The notes below the pieces were generated by a model. That model made no database searches and was not told the origin of the DNA. It saw only the letters and a list, made by a program, of their open reading frames with translations. A program made the position numbers and the translations under genes. A stretch of 50,145 nucleotides of DNA from Brevibacterium sp. UMB1308A (GTDB lineage Bacteria; Actinomycetota; Actinomycetes; Actinomycetales; Brevibacteriaceae): the NCBI RefSeq assembly GCF_030230605.1, contig NZ_JASPDO010000021.1, forward strand, positions 1-50,145, read 5' to 3'. This document shows, in pieces, positions 44,601 through 50,145 of this stretch. Numbering within the stretch: the first letter of the stretch is position 1; every line of letters begins with the position of its first letter.

Positions 44601-45375
44601 CGTAGGTGACCGTTTCGTCATAGGACCACATGTTGATGCGGCTGGCCACGGACGACACCTTAATGGACACGTAGTCAACATCGTCGCGGGCCAGCAGATC
44701 GTGGGTCTGTTCCAAGTGGTTGTCGGCCTCTTCTTCACCCAAGACAGCTTCACCCAGCAGGTTGATGTTGAGCCTGTGGCCGCCACGTTTCAGGGTGGCC
44801 ACGGTTTTGCCGAACTGCTCCGGGCGAGCATCCACCACCATGTGCCCCACCATGTTGCGTAGCCGGGCGCGGGCTGCGGGGATGACAAGGTCGGGCATCG
44901 CGGTGGCGAGCGCAGCACCTGCCTGGATCTGCGCGCGATCCGCAAGTGACATGCTCTCTGGGGTCAGGCGGGCCACTTCCGTGAGTGCGCGCGCGGCGGC
45001 TTTGGTGTCTTCGATTCGGATGACTCGGTCCACAAAACCGCTGGTGAATGGCAGCCCGTTGGGGTCAGACAGCACGGCGGCCAGGCGTTGTTCTTGTTTG
45101 AGCGCTTGAGTGCTTGCGTTCTGAGGTGAAGACCACCGAGGTGAGCCAGAGTTTGCCGCGTTCGTGGACTTGGGTGCGAGCCAGCCGGACTTGGCTGGTT
45201 TCGCTGTGGACAGTCGCAACCAGCGTCGCACCCGGTCAACGGCTTTGTTCGCGAGTGCATCCAGGTCTGTGTTTGTGGGTTCGCTCAATTCACTGTTGGC
45301 GTGATCAATTGGGACCTGTTGTGGGTCGCGCGGCATGTTTGGAGCGTGGTTCACAGTGCATCCTAACTGGGTCAC
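41674..45375 (-). CDS. putA: Bifunctional proline dehydrogenase/glutamate-semialdehyde dehydrogenase PutA
   Basis: A 1233-residue membrane-associated enzyme that oxidises proline to glutamate. The N-terminal half is the FAD-binding PRODH barrel (VKGANLAMERVHAE, INLDMEEYNDL, RLGVAGHNLFDIAFA). The middle-to-C-terminal ALDH has INAETSGKNA-like VNAETSGKNAIV, catalytic Cys in GHAGQKCSASS, and ECFGPVLGLM. Two low-complexity linkers occur, one between domains (Lys/Gly/Ala-rich) and one near the C-terminus (PGAAGAAGAAGETAE). The start is GTG at 45375, or GTG at 45354 which has AGGA upstream. No N-terminal DNA-binding domain, so not a repressor form. The extra C-terminal ~180 residues fit type C PutA. 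Confidence 0.92.
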   Translation of the reverse strand: MTQLGCTVNHAPNMPRDPQQVPIDHANSELSEPTNTDLDALANKAVDRVRRWLRLSTAKPAKSGWLAPKSTNAANSGSPRWSSPQNASTQALKQEQRLAAVLSDPNGLPFTSGFVDRVIRIEDTKAAARALTEVARLTPESMSLADRAQIQAGAALATAMPDLVIPAARARLRNMVGHMVVDARPEQFGKTVATLKRGGHRLNINLLGEAVLGEEEADNHLEQTHDLLARDDVDYVSIKVSSVASRINMWSYDETVTYVVDRLRPLYRQAMEQAGSEEEAARGAKFINLDMEEYNDLNLTIDVFMRLLSEEEFHQLSAGIVIQAYLPDALPAIQRLSEFARSRVEAGGAEIKVRLVKGANLAMERVHAELANWPLTVNPTKQATDANYKRILHWTLTPENTAGLRLGVAGHNLFDIAFAHELSVACGLTDRVEFEMLQGMATKQAEVISADVGDLLLYVPAVHPDQFDAAVSYLVRRLEENTSPQNFMASIFEIANGSPAFQKEEERFRASVNDLGELLAAGEPPTPNRKQDRGKEAKAGRGAAGSPASFRNEPDTDISLPANQAWVREFMEKSSAPGWLEDQPQAEPFISVEDVNRCVETARDQHEWRSLSAAERLEVLDRAADIFAAKRGQFLSVMAHEAGKTLAQSDPEVSEAIDFIRYYARQACELERIQERDGVHFEPDRVVIVTPPWNFPVAIPTGGAVAALAVGASAILKPAGAVARCGALIAECLWEAGVPKSALQLAPSLEGDLGRALIGHKAVDRVILTGASETAELFKSFRSGLQVNAETSGKNAIVITPSADRDLAVADLVYSAFGHAGQKCSASSLGIMVGSVYESERYRKQLVDAAQSLVVDVPTNLRAEMGPLTVDASEKLLRALTQLEEGEEWLVEPRQLDDSGRLWSPGVKTGVKPGSFFHLTECFGPVLGLMRADSLDHAIELQNAVDYGLTAGIHSLDTAEVETWLDRVDAGNLYVNRSITGAIVERQPFGGWKKSTVGLGSKAGGPNYLMMLGAWTDGAAATSAWVDRALESDREAWDTQFGVAHDPNGFESEANILRYRPCPVVLRVGAGAGTPGAAGAAGAAGETAEVTAGLEAQMRRCALAAARVGAPIEWSVDEDVFPQVKGVIEELRAGVDDGVMAPEVDVSDAATFAARLDAVSDPMGVRVRMIGDVPQELVEAAARHINVTLIAEPVTVSGRVEQRYYVREQAVSMTMHRFGNADRDFQELAKRLR

Positions 45376-45721
45376 TCACCCCGTTGAGCACCGCTCATGA
45401 GTAGGTCCTACCAGCGGTTTGACCAGCAGTCCTACCTGTGGGGATAAGCCTCCCGTATGTCGTTGATTCGCCATTAAATCGTTTGCTCGAACGTTCGGTT
45501 ATCGTTCAGTTCTCCCAGGCTACCCCTCAACTCCGCAAATGTGGTGGAGTGGCGAAAGACTTTTCTCTGAGTAGTTGCCCAGATGGCGCAAAGCGAGCGA
45601 AACTACGCATTATATTGCGCAGTATCGCTCGTTTTGCGCCGTTTCGCCCACGCACCACCCCCAAAAACCCAGCCGCGATGGTAGCGTCAGAACTGGCATT
45701 GGACTGTATATAGGAGTAGCC
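45376..45721. other. putA/SDR divergent region
   Basis: No gene seen. It contains palindrome A copy 7 (45585-45640). The putA promoter must lie near 45400-45450 on the minus strand; no clear boxes could be assigned. TGTATATAGG just before the SDR ribosome site may include the SDR -10. Confidence 0.4.
45585..45640. repeat. Palindrome family A, copy 7
   Basis: Arms ggcgcaaagcgagcgaaact and agtatcgctcgttttgcgcc surround acgcattatattgcgc, with two mismatches. Here it is between divergent genes, so transcription termination cannot be its only role. Confidence 0.88.
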
Positions 45722-46483
45722 ATGACAACCCTGTCCAACCGTTCAATCATCATCACTGGCGCTGGTTCCGGAATCGGGCGAGCAATCGCCCAAGAAGCCG
45801 CCGCAGCTGGCGCCCACGTCATCGTTTCAGACCTCAACCAAGACACCGCTAACGAAACTGTCGAACTCATTCAGCAAGCCTCCGGGCAAGCAACCGCCGT
45901 CGCTGGTGACGTCTCCTCGCAGGAGGTCGTCGACCAGCTGGTAGCTGCTGCCACCTCGGCGGGCCCACTGCTGGGACTGGTCAACAACGCCGGAGTCATG
46001 GACGACTTCGCAGGTGCCGCAGAAACCACCGACGCCACGTGGGAACTGTGCATGCGCGTCAACGTGACTGCACCGTTCATGTTGACCCGCGCGGTTCTTC
46101 CACACCTGCTGGAGGCTGGTAAAGGTTCGATCGTGAATATGGGCTCCGAAGCCGGCCTGCGCGGAGGCGCTGCCGGAGCCGCGTACACATCGTCGAAACA
46201 CGCGCTCGTGGGGCTCACCAAGTCCACGGCGTTCCAGTACGCGCGTCAGAACGTGCGCGTCAACGCGATCATGCCCGGCGGTGTGGAAACCAACATCATC
46301 GAAACGGACTACACCAAGCTCAACCAGGCGGGTCTCGCCGTGATGGGGCCACTGCACCAGACGGCAACCCGCATGGCCCAGCCAAGTGAAATTTCGGCCC
46401 TGGCAGTGTTCCTCCTGTCAGACGCGGCTTCTAACGTCAGTGGCGCAATCATTCCATGTGACGCAGGCTGGTCCGCAGGCTAA
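45722..46483 (+). CDS. Short-chain dehydrogenase/reductase
   Basis: About 253 residues, FabG/3-oxoacyl reductase-like oxidoreductase. TGAGSGIGRAIAQEAA cofactor loop, NNAGVMDD, catalytic Ser in VNMGSEAGLRGG, Tyr/Lys in AYTSSKHALVG, and the C-terminal NVSGAIIPCDAGWSAG are all present. The open frame extends upstream across repeat DNA, but the ATG at 45722 with TAGGAGT upstream is the likely start. Substrate unknown; it stands alone. Confidence 0.87.
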   Translation: MTTLSNRSIIITGAGSGIGRAIAQEAAAAGAHVIVSDLNQDTANETVELIQQASGQATAVAGDVSSQEVVDQLVAAATSAGPLLGLVNNAGVMDDFAGAAETTDATWELCMRVNVTAPFMLTRAVLPHLLEAGKGSIVNMGSEAGLRGGAAGAAYTSSKHALVGLTKSTAFQYARQNVRVNAIMPGGVETNIIETDYTKLNQAGLAVMGPLHQTATRMAQPSEISALAVFLLSDAASNVSGAIIPCDAGWSAG

Positions 46484-46495
46484 GGCCAAAACACA

Positions 46496-46553
46496 GCCCC
46501 AAACGAGCAAGACTACGCAATTTAACGCGCCGTCTTGCTCGTTTTGCGCCGTT
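46496..46553. repeat. Palindrome family A, copy 8
   Basis: Left arm cccaaacgagcaagac, centre tacgcaatttaacgcg, right arm cgtcttgctcgttttgcg. Both arms carry the AAACGAGCAAGAC version, differing from copy 1 on both sides. It lies just downstream of the SDR stop and upstream of mgtE. Confidence 0.85.
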
Positions 46554-46615
46554 TCATCCTAATGCCCTACACAAAATCGTCGCGGACGCCCACCCCCGCC
46601 CTCTCAACAGGCACA

Positions 46616-46621
46616 TAAGAT
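46616..46621 (+). promoter_or_regulatory. Possible -10 box of mgtE
   Basis: TAAGAT lies 27 bases before the mgtE ATG. No clear -35 and no recognisable magnesium riboswitch in the short leader. Confidence 0.3.
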
Positions 46622-46648
46622 GAATGTGGTCCAGTGGGAGGAGCAGGC

Positions 46649-48013
46649 ATGACAGTGGATATGCACGCTGCAATTGAACAGCTCGAAGACGAGCTCGCAA
46701 GCTCGCATCTTGACTCAGCGCACCTCGATGTCATTAATAGTCTTGCTAAACAGATTCCCACCCACGAACTGACGCGCCTGGTCAGCAACCGACCCATCGT
46801 GCAGTCGGCCGTACTGTTCCGGGTGCTTAAAAAAGATGAAGCCCTTGCCGTCTTCGAAAACCTCCCGCCCAGCTACCAGGCTGACTTAATCCAGGCGCTC
46901 CGCGGCCCCGATGTCGCCGAAATCATCGAAGGTCTGGACCCCGACGACCGCGCCGAACTCTTTGGCGAACTCCCCGCAATCGTCGTGAAGTCCATGATGA
47001 AGGGGCTGTCACACGACGAACGCACCAAAACGTCGATCGTGTTGGGCTACCCGCGTGAGGCGATCGGCCGTTACATGTCACCTGAGGTCCTGTCGCTCCA
47101 CGACGACTGGGACGCCCGCCGCGCCTTAGAGGTCGTGCGGGAACGCATTTATGAACCGGAAACCGTGTACCTCCTGCCCGTCCTCGCCCGAGGTCGCACC
47201 CTAGCTGGCGTTGTGTCCTTGCGTACGTTGGTGGGGGCTTCACCTGATACACCTGTCACTGAGCTGATGCGTGAACCGTCGTCCGTTGAGGCCATGACTG
47301 ACCGTGAAGATGCGGCGCGTAGCTTCTTGGATCAGCGGCTTATTGCAATGCCTGTGGTTGACGCTGAGAACCGCCTTTTGGGCATCCTGACCATGGATGA
47401 CGTTCTTGACATTATTGACGAGGAAGACGCCGAGGACGCCGCCCGCGGATCTGGTTCGGAACCTCTGGACCGGTCCTACATGTCCTCGACCATCATGCAG
47501 ATCGTCAAGAGCCGCATTGTGTGGCTGTTGGTGCTAGCTGTCTCAGCCGTCCTGACCGTGCAGGTGCTTGACCTCTATGAGGACCGCCTGGCTCAAGTGG
47601 TGGCCCTGGCACTGTTCATCCCGCTGCTCACGGGTACTGGTGGGAACGCTGGCAACCAGGCAGCAACCACGGTGACGCGCGCGTTGGCCGTTGGCGAGGT
47701 GCGTGTGCGTGACCTGATGATGGTGATGTGGCGCGAGGTCCGCGTGGGTGCCTCTCTGGGACTGGTGCTGGGAAGTCTGGGGTTCCTGATTTCTGGCGCC
47801 ATTTACGGGTTCCAGCTGGGTTCCGTCATTGGGCTCACCCTGCTGTGTATCTGCACGATGGCCGCGTCCGTGGGCGGGCTCATGCCCATCCTGGCGAAAA
47901 AAGTTGGCGCCGACCCGGCCGTTTTCTCCAACCCGTTCATTTCGACATTTTGTGACGCAACAGGCCTCATCATTTACTTCACGATCGCTACTGTAATTTT
48001 GCGCCTGCACTAG
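46649..48013 (+). CDS. mgtE: MgtE-family magnesium transporter
   Basis: A roughly 454-residue Mg2+ channel. N-terminal superhelical domain (about 5-125), two CBS domains (about 130-260; EAIGRYMSPEVLSLHDDWDARRAL and RLLGILTMDDVLDII), then five transmembrane helices with GTGGNAGNQAATTVTRAL, the conserved pore-lining signature. The preferred start is ATG at 46649 after GGGAGGAG; an in-frame GTG at 46634 is inside the ribosome site. Followed after 52 bases by the aldolase gene, possibly co-transcribed. Confidence 0.93.
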   Translation: MTVDMHAAIEQLEDELASSHLDSAHLDVINSLAKQIPTHELTRLVSNRPIVQSAVLFRVLKKDEALAVFENLPPSYQADLIQALRGPDVAEIIEGLDPDDRAELFGELPAIVVKSMMKGLSHDERTKTSIVLGYPREAIGRYMSPEVLSLHDDWDARRALEVVRERIYEPETVYLLPVLARGRTLAGVVSLRTLVGASPDTPVTELMREPSSVEAMTDREDAARSFLDQRLIAMPVVDAENRLLGILTMDDVLDIIDEEDAEDAARGSGSEPLDRSYMSSTIMQIVKSRIVWLLVLAVSAVLTVQVLDLYEDRLAQVVALALFIPLLTGTGGNAGNQAATTVTRALAVGEVRVRDLMMVMWREVRVGASLGLVLGSLGFLISGAIYGFQLGSVIGLTLLCICTMAASVGGLMPILAKKVGADPAVFSNPFISTFCDATGLIIYFTIATVILRLH

Positions 48014-48065
48014 TAACGTCGCGCCCGTACTAACCCGCCAACACTGACCCACCCAGGAGGAAACC

Positions 48066-49106
48066 GTGAAACAACTGCACAACAGCGAACTCGTTCATTT
48101 TGGGTCGGATAACTACGCGGGAGCCCACCCCGAGGTGCTCGAGGCTTTGAGTGTCGCCTCGGGCGGGCACGTGCCTGGGTACGGTGAGGACCCGTACACG
48201 GAGCGTTTGCGTGAGTGGACCCGCGAGACCTTTGGGCCAAATGCCCTCATCTTCCCCGTGTTCAACGGCACGGGCGCCAACGTCGTTTCGCTTGCCGCGC
48301 TCAACCCCAGGTGGGGGCATGTGATCGCGGCACCGTCGGCACACATCAACACCGATGAAACCGCGGCCCCTGAGTCTTCTGCCGGCCTCAAGGTCAAGCC
48401 GGCACCCGCCGTTGACGGCAAGCTCACCCCCGAGGCCGTCACCAGCACCCTGTCCAGCCGCGATTTCGTGCACGAGGCCCAAACCACCTCGGTCAGCGTG
48501 TCCAACTCCACTGAATTGGGCACCGTCTACCAGGTGGAGGAGTTCCGGGCCATCGCCGAGGTGGCCCACACCTCGGGCTTGTCTGTCCACCTTGACGGCG
48601 CACGGCTTGCGTGCGCGGCGGCCGCAACGGGGGCGGGGCTGGAGGAGCTGACTCGCGGCGCGGACGTGATCTCGTTGGGTGCGACCAAGAATGGCGCCTT
48701 GGGTGCAGAAGCGGTTGTGGTGCGCAATCCCGAGGCGGTTTCCGGCATTCAGTATTTGAATAAGTCGTTGTTGCAGTTGCCGTCGAAGGCGCGCTTCATT
48801 TCAGCGCAGTTGCTGGCGCTGTTCGATGGGGACTTGTGGTTGCGCAACGCCAAGCACGCGAACGCGCAGGCAGCGAAGTTGGCCACGGGGCTCTTAGAGG
48901 CTGGTTTTGATGTGCCGGTGAAGACGCAAGCGAACGCGGTGATCGCAAGTGTTGAGCCTGAGGTGGTGGAGCGCGTGCTGGCGCAGGGTGTGATTTTTTA
49001 TGCGTGGCCGTTTGTGGAAAACGGGATTCGCCTCATGACCGCGTGGGACACTCCAGACTCTGCAATTGATGAGCTGATCAGCACTTTTGTTGCTGCTCGG
49101 GGTTAA
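48066..49106 (+). CDS. ltaE: Low-specificity L-threonine aldolase
   Basis: A PLP enzyme of 346 residues that splits threonine to glycine and acetaldehyde. Fold-type I features: SDNYAGAHPEVLEAL start, FNGTGANVVSL, HLDGARLACAA (cofactor Asp) and SLGATKNGALGAEAVV with the Schiff-base lysine in TKNG. GTG start with AGGAGG upstream. Three CCGAGGTGG-type words lie in it. Eight bases separate its stop from the next ORF, so both are probably one transcript. Confidence 0.9.
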   Translation: MKQLHNSELVHFGSDNYAGAHPEVLEALSVASGGHVPGYGEDPYTERLREWTRETFGPNALIFPVFNGTGANVVSLAALNPRWGHVIAAPSAHINTDETAAPESSAGLKVKPAPAVDGKLTPEAVTSTLSSRDFVHEAQTTSVSVSNSTELGTVYQVEEFRAIAEVAHTSGLSVHLDGARLACAAAATGAGLEELTRGADVISLGATKNGALGAEAVVVRNPEAVSGIQYLNKSLLQLPSKARFISAQLLALFDGDLWLRNAKHANAQAAKLATGLLEAGFDVPVKTQANAVIASVEPEVVERVLAQGVIFYAWPFVENGIRLMTAWDTPDSAIDELISTFVAARG

Positions 49107-49113
49107 GGACATC

Positions 49114-49527
49114 ATGGCAGCACAGAATCATCCAGCTCACCAATCCACACCCATGTTTCACAGCTTTGAGGCGTCGGAAGAGCAACCGCTTGAGAACAAG
49201 TGGATGTACACGTTCGACACACAAAACTTCTACCAGCTCAAAAGCGCGTCACAGATCATGGACTTAATTCAGGGTCTGCAGCGCGACGCATTCCTGACCG
49301 TTGAGAACGTTCAAGACCCATCGCGCTTCACGCAATGCAAGCGCCAGGACAGTGGATTCATGGCTGAAGCAGCCATGCCTCACCAGCTCACCGGCTTTGG
49401 CGACAGCCCTGAACGTTTAGTTGTTTCCATGGCCACGTGCTACCAGATCATGTCCCACTACGTGACCACCAACGGGAGCGCACCAGCATTTGAATCGCTG
49501 TACACGTTCCCCATCGAAACGTATTAG
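49114..49527 (+). CDS. Unrecognised 137-residue protein
   Basis: No family recognised. A soluble-looking acidic protein without signal or membrane segment; near its end come ASQIMDLIQGLQRDAFLTVENV, PHQLTGFGDSPERLVVSMATCY and PAFESLYTFPIETY. The start is ATG at 49114, seven bases after the threonine aldolase stop, with an AAGGA-type ribosome site in the gap. An upstream in-frame ATG lies within the aldolase gene. It is followed by a large hairpin terminator. Confidence 0.65.
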   Translation: MAAQNHPAHQSTPMFHSFEASEEQPLENKWMYTFDTQNFYQLKSASQIMDLIQGLQRDAFLTVENVQDPSRFTQCKRQDSGFMAEAAMPHQLTGFGDSPERLVVSMATCYQIMSHYVTTNGSAPAFESLYTFPIETY

Positions 49528-49536
49528 CCACAAAAA

Positions 49537-49583
49537 GTGGGTCGGAGCGGCGTCACTGCGAGTGACCGGCCGCTACAACCCAC
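49537..49583 (+). terminator. Terminator hairpin after the unknown gene
   Basis: A long interrupted hairpin: GTGGGT/ACCCAC, AGCGGC/GCCGCT and GTCACT/AGTGAC nested around gcg. It lies ten bases beyond the stop. The following T content is weak. Confidence 0.55.
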
Positions 49584-49631
49584 CTACATGGCACTGACTG
49601 TGCGCCTTGGTTGGGCTATGCCGTGATTGAC

Positions 49632-49970
49632 TCAGGCCTTGACGAGCTCTACGTCAATTTCCAGGTTGACCTTGTCTGCGACCAGCAGGTCGCCGCCTGG
49701 CATGGTGGCGCTGAAGCTCATGCCAAAGTCCTTGCGGTTGATCTTCGCGGTTGCTGATACACCGGTGATCTGGTTGCCGTTGGGGTCTTCGTTTGCACCC
49801 AGGAATTCAGCGTCAAAAACGACTTCCTTTGTCACGCCAAGCAAGGTGACCTCGCCCTTGAGCGTGAAGTCTGAGCCGTCGAAGTCTTCCACATTGGTGG
49901 ATTTGAACACGATTTCTGGGTGTTCTTCGGTCTGGAAGAAGTCACCAGACTTCAGGTGCTCTGGAGTGCT
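49632..49970 (-). pseudogene. YceI-family protein, 5' end removed by an IS
   Basis: About 113 C-terminal residues of a YceI-like lipid-binding protein: EHLKSGDFFQTEEHPEIVF, then FTLKGEVTLLGVTKEVVFDAEF and the terminal DLLVADKVNLEIDVELVKA. YceI proteins have about 170-190 residues, and the N-terminal third (usually a GTYxxDPxHS-like start) is missing. The homology stops within a few bases of the left end of an IS-like sequence, so it was interrupted. An in-frame ATG at 49976 lies in the IS side and would yield only a fragment. Confidence 0.8.
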
Positions 49971-50145
49971 CCCCATTAGTTGGACTGAGGAGGATCAGTT
50001 GTCTACTAGTGAGGAGTATTTCTTTGCGTGCAGATAGTACTTTGAGTGAGAGTCAGCGTGAAGAGCTGGTGGCCTTGTTTGAGCAGGGTTTTAGCTACGG
50101 TGCTGCTGCTAATCGTGTCGGGGTTCGTCATGGTCCTGCTCAGAA
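49968..50145 (+). mobile_element. IS3-like insertion sequence, left end (runs off the window)
   Basis: Homology to YceI stops near 49970 and the DNA then reads TTAGTTGGACTGAGG. A transposase-like frame starts shortly after. The left boundary is inferred (within about ten bases); the right end and target duplication are beyond the window. Confidence 0.65.
50024..50145 (+). CDS. IS3-family OrfA transposase, N-terminal fragment
   Basis: The partial frame opens with TTG at 50024 after GTGAGGAG. It begins RADSTLSESQREELVALFEQ, with SYGAAANRVGVRHGPAQ following, a helix-turn-helix such as begins OrfA of IS3-family elements. It continues past the window edge. The family group is not certain. Confidence 0.65.
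   Translation, partial: MRADSTLSESQREELVALFEQGFSYGAAANRVGVRHGPAQ

Noticed and set aside
41674..45375. PutA as a trifunctional repressor
   Set aside because: There is no ribbon-helix-helix domain at the N-terminus; the protein starts with a short disordered stretch before PRODH.
46554..46648. Magnesium riboswitch upstream of mgtE
   Set aside because: The leader between the likely -10 and the start is under 30 bases and shows no M-box-like structure.

Overview
The window is a moderately GC-rich actinobacterial chromosome segment, most probably Micrococcales. It carries the origin-proximal Actinobacteria block in its usual order: tRNA-Leu, fhaA-fhaB-pstP-rodA-pbpA-pknA-pknB, then convergent trpG/pabA, class E sortase, crgA, rhomboid and ppiA. 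dnaA, gyrA and gyrB are not in the window, so the end of the block is joined here to unrelated metabolic genes.

Layout. 0-2.65 kb: an NCS1 nucleobase permease, a repeat-rich gene-free kilobase and tRNA-Leu(CAG). 2.9-12.7 kb: seven co-directional genes for Ser/Thr phospho-signalling and elongation peptidoglycan synthesis, most joined by 4-base stop/start overlaps. 12.8-17.9 kb: trpG/pabA, a small membrane protein, sortase E, a very long CrgA, a YczE-like membrane protein, rhomboid protease and cyclophilin. 18.1-25.9 kb: a helical membrane-anchored protein, an acyl-CoA dehydrogenase, then two small membrane proteins with an M20 amidohydrolase and an amidase. 26.2-30.6 kb: an ACAD10/11-type phosphotransferase and an SDR divergent from a TetR regulator with two operator-like palindromes, an antitoxin without toxin, and an enoyl-CoA hydratase. 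30.7-34.3 kb: efeUOB iron uptake under an IdeR/DtxR-like box. 34.5-40.5 kb: an AT-richer island with a MocR regulator divergent from five tightly packed genes (4,5-dihydroxyphthalate-decarboxylase-like protein, nitrilase-family amidohydrolase, polar-amino-acid ABC transporter). 40.7-49.6 kb: 3-hydroxyacyl-CoA dehydrogenase, PutA, SDR, MgtE, threonine aldolase and an unknown small protein. 49.6 kb to the end: a YceI gene cut by an IS3-like element that runs off the window.

The most unusual content is repeated DNA outside or inside the genes. (A) A roughly 55-65 bp near-perfect palindrome occurs in eight full copies plus one half copy, with paired changes in its arms. (B) A roughly 130 bp composite of two hairpins around a conserved spacer occurs three times. 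(C) A 95 bp element occurs twice, bounded by 11-bp direct repeats exactly 84 bp apart that differ between copies but match within each copy. (D) A short word, CCGAGGTGG or its complement CCACCTCGG, is scattered about sixty times (7-base core, counted by eye) on both strands, concentrated in intergenic DNA and in disordered protein linkers. It is almost absent from the 34.5-40.6 kb island. I do not recognise any of these four families.

The metabolic genes fit a heterotroph using amino acids (proline, threonine, amides), fatty or hydroxy acids and nucleobases. All assignments are from reading the sequence; no database search was run.
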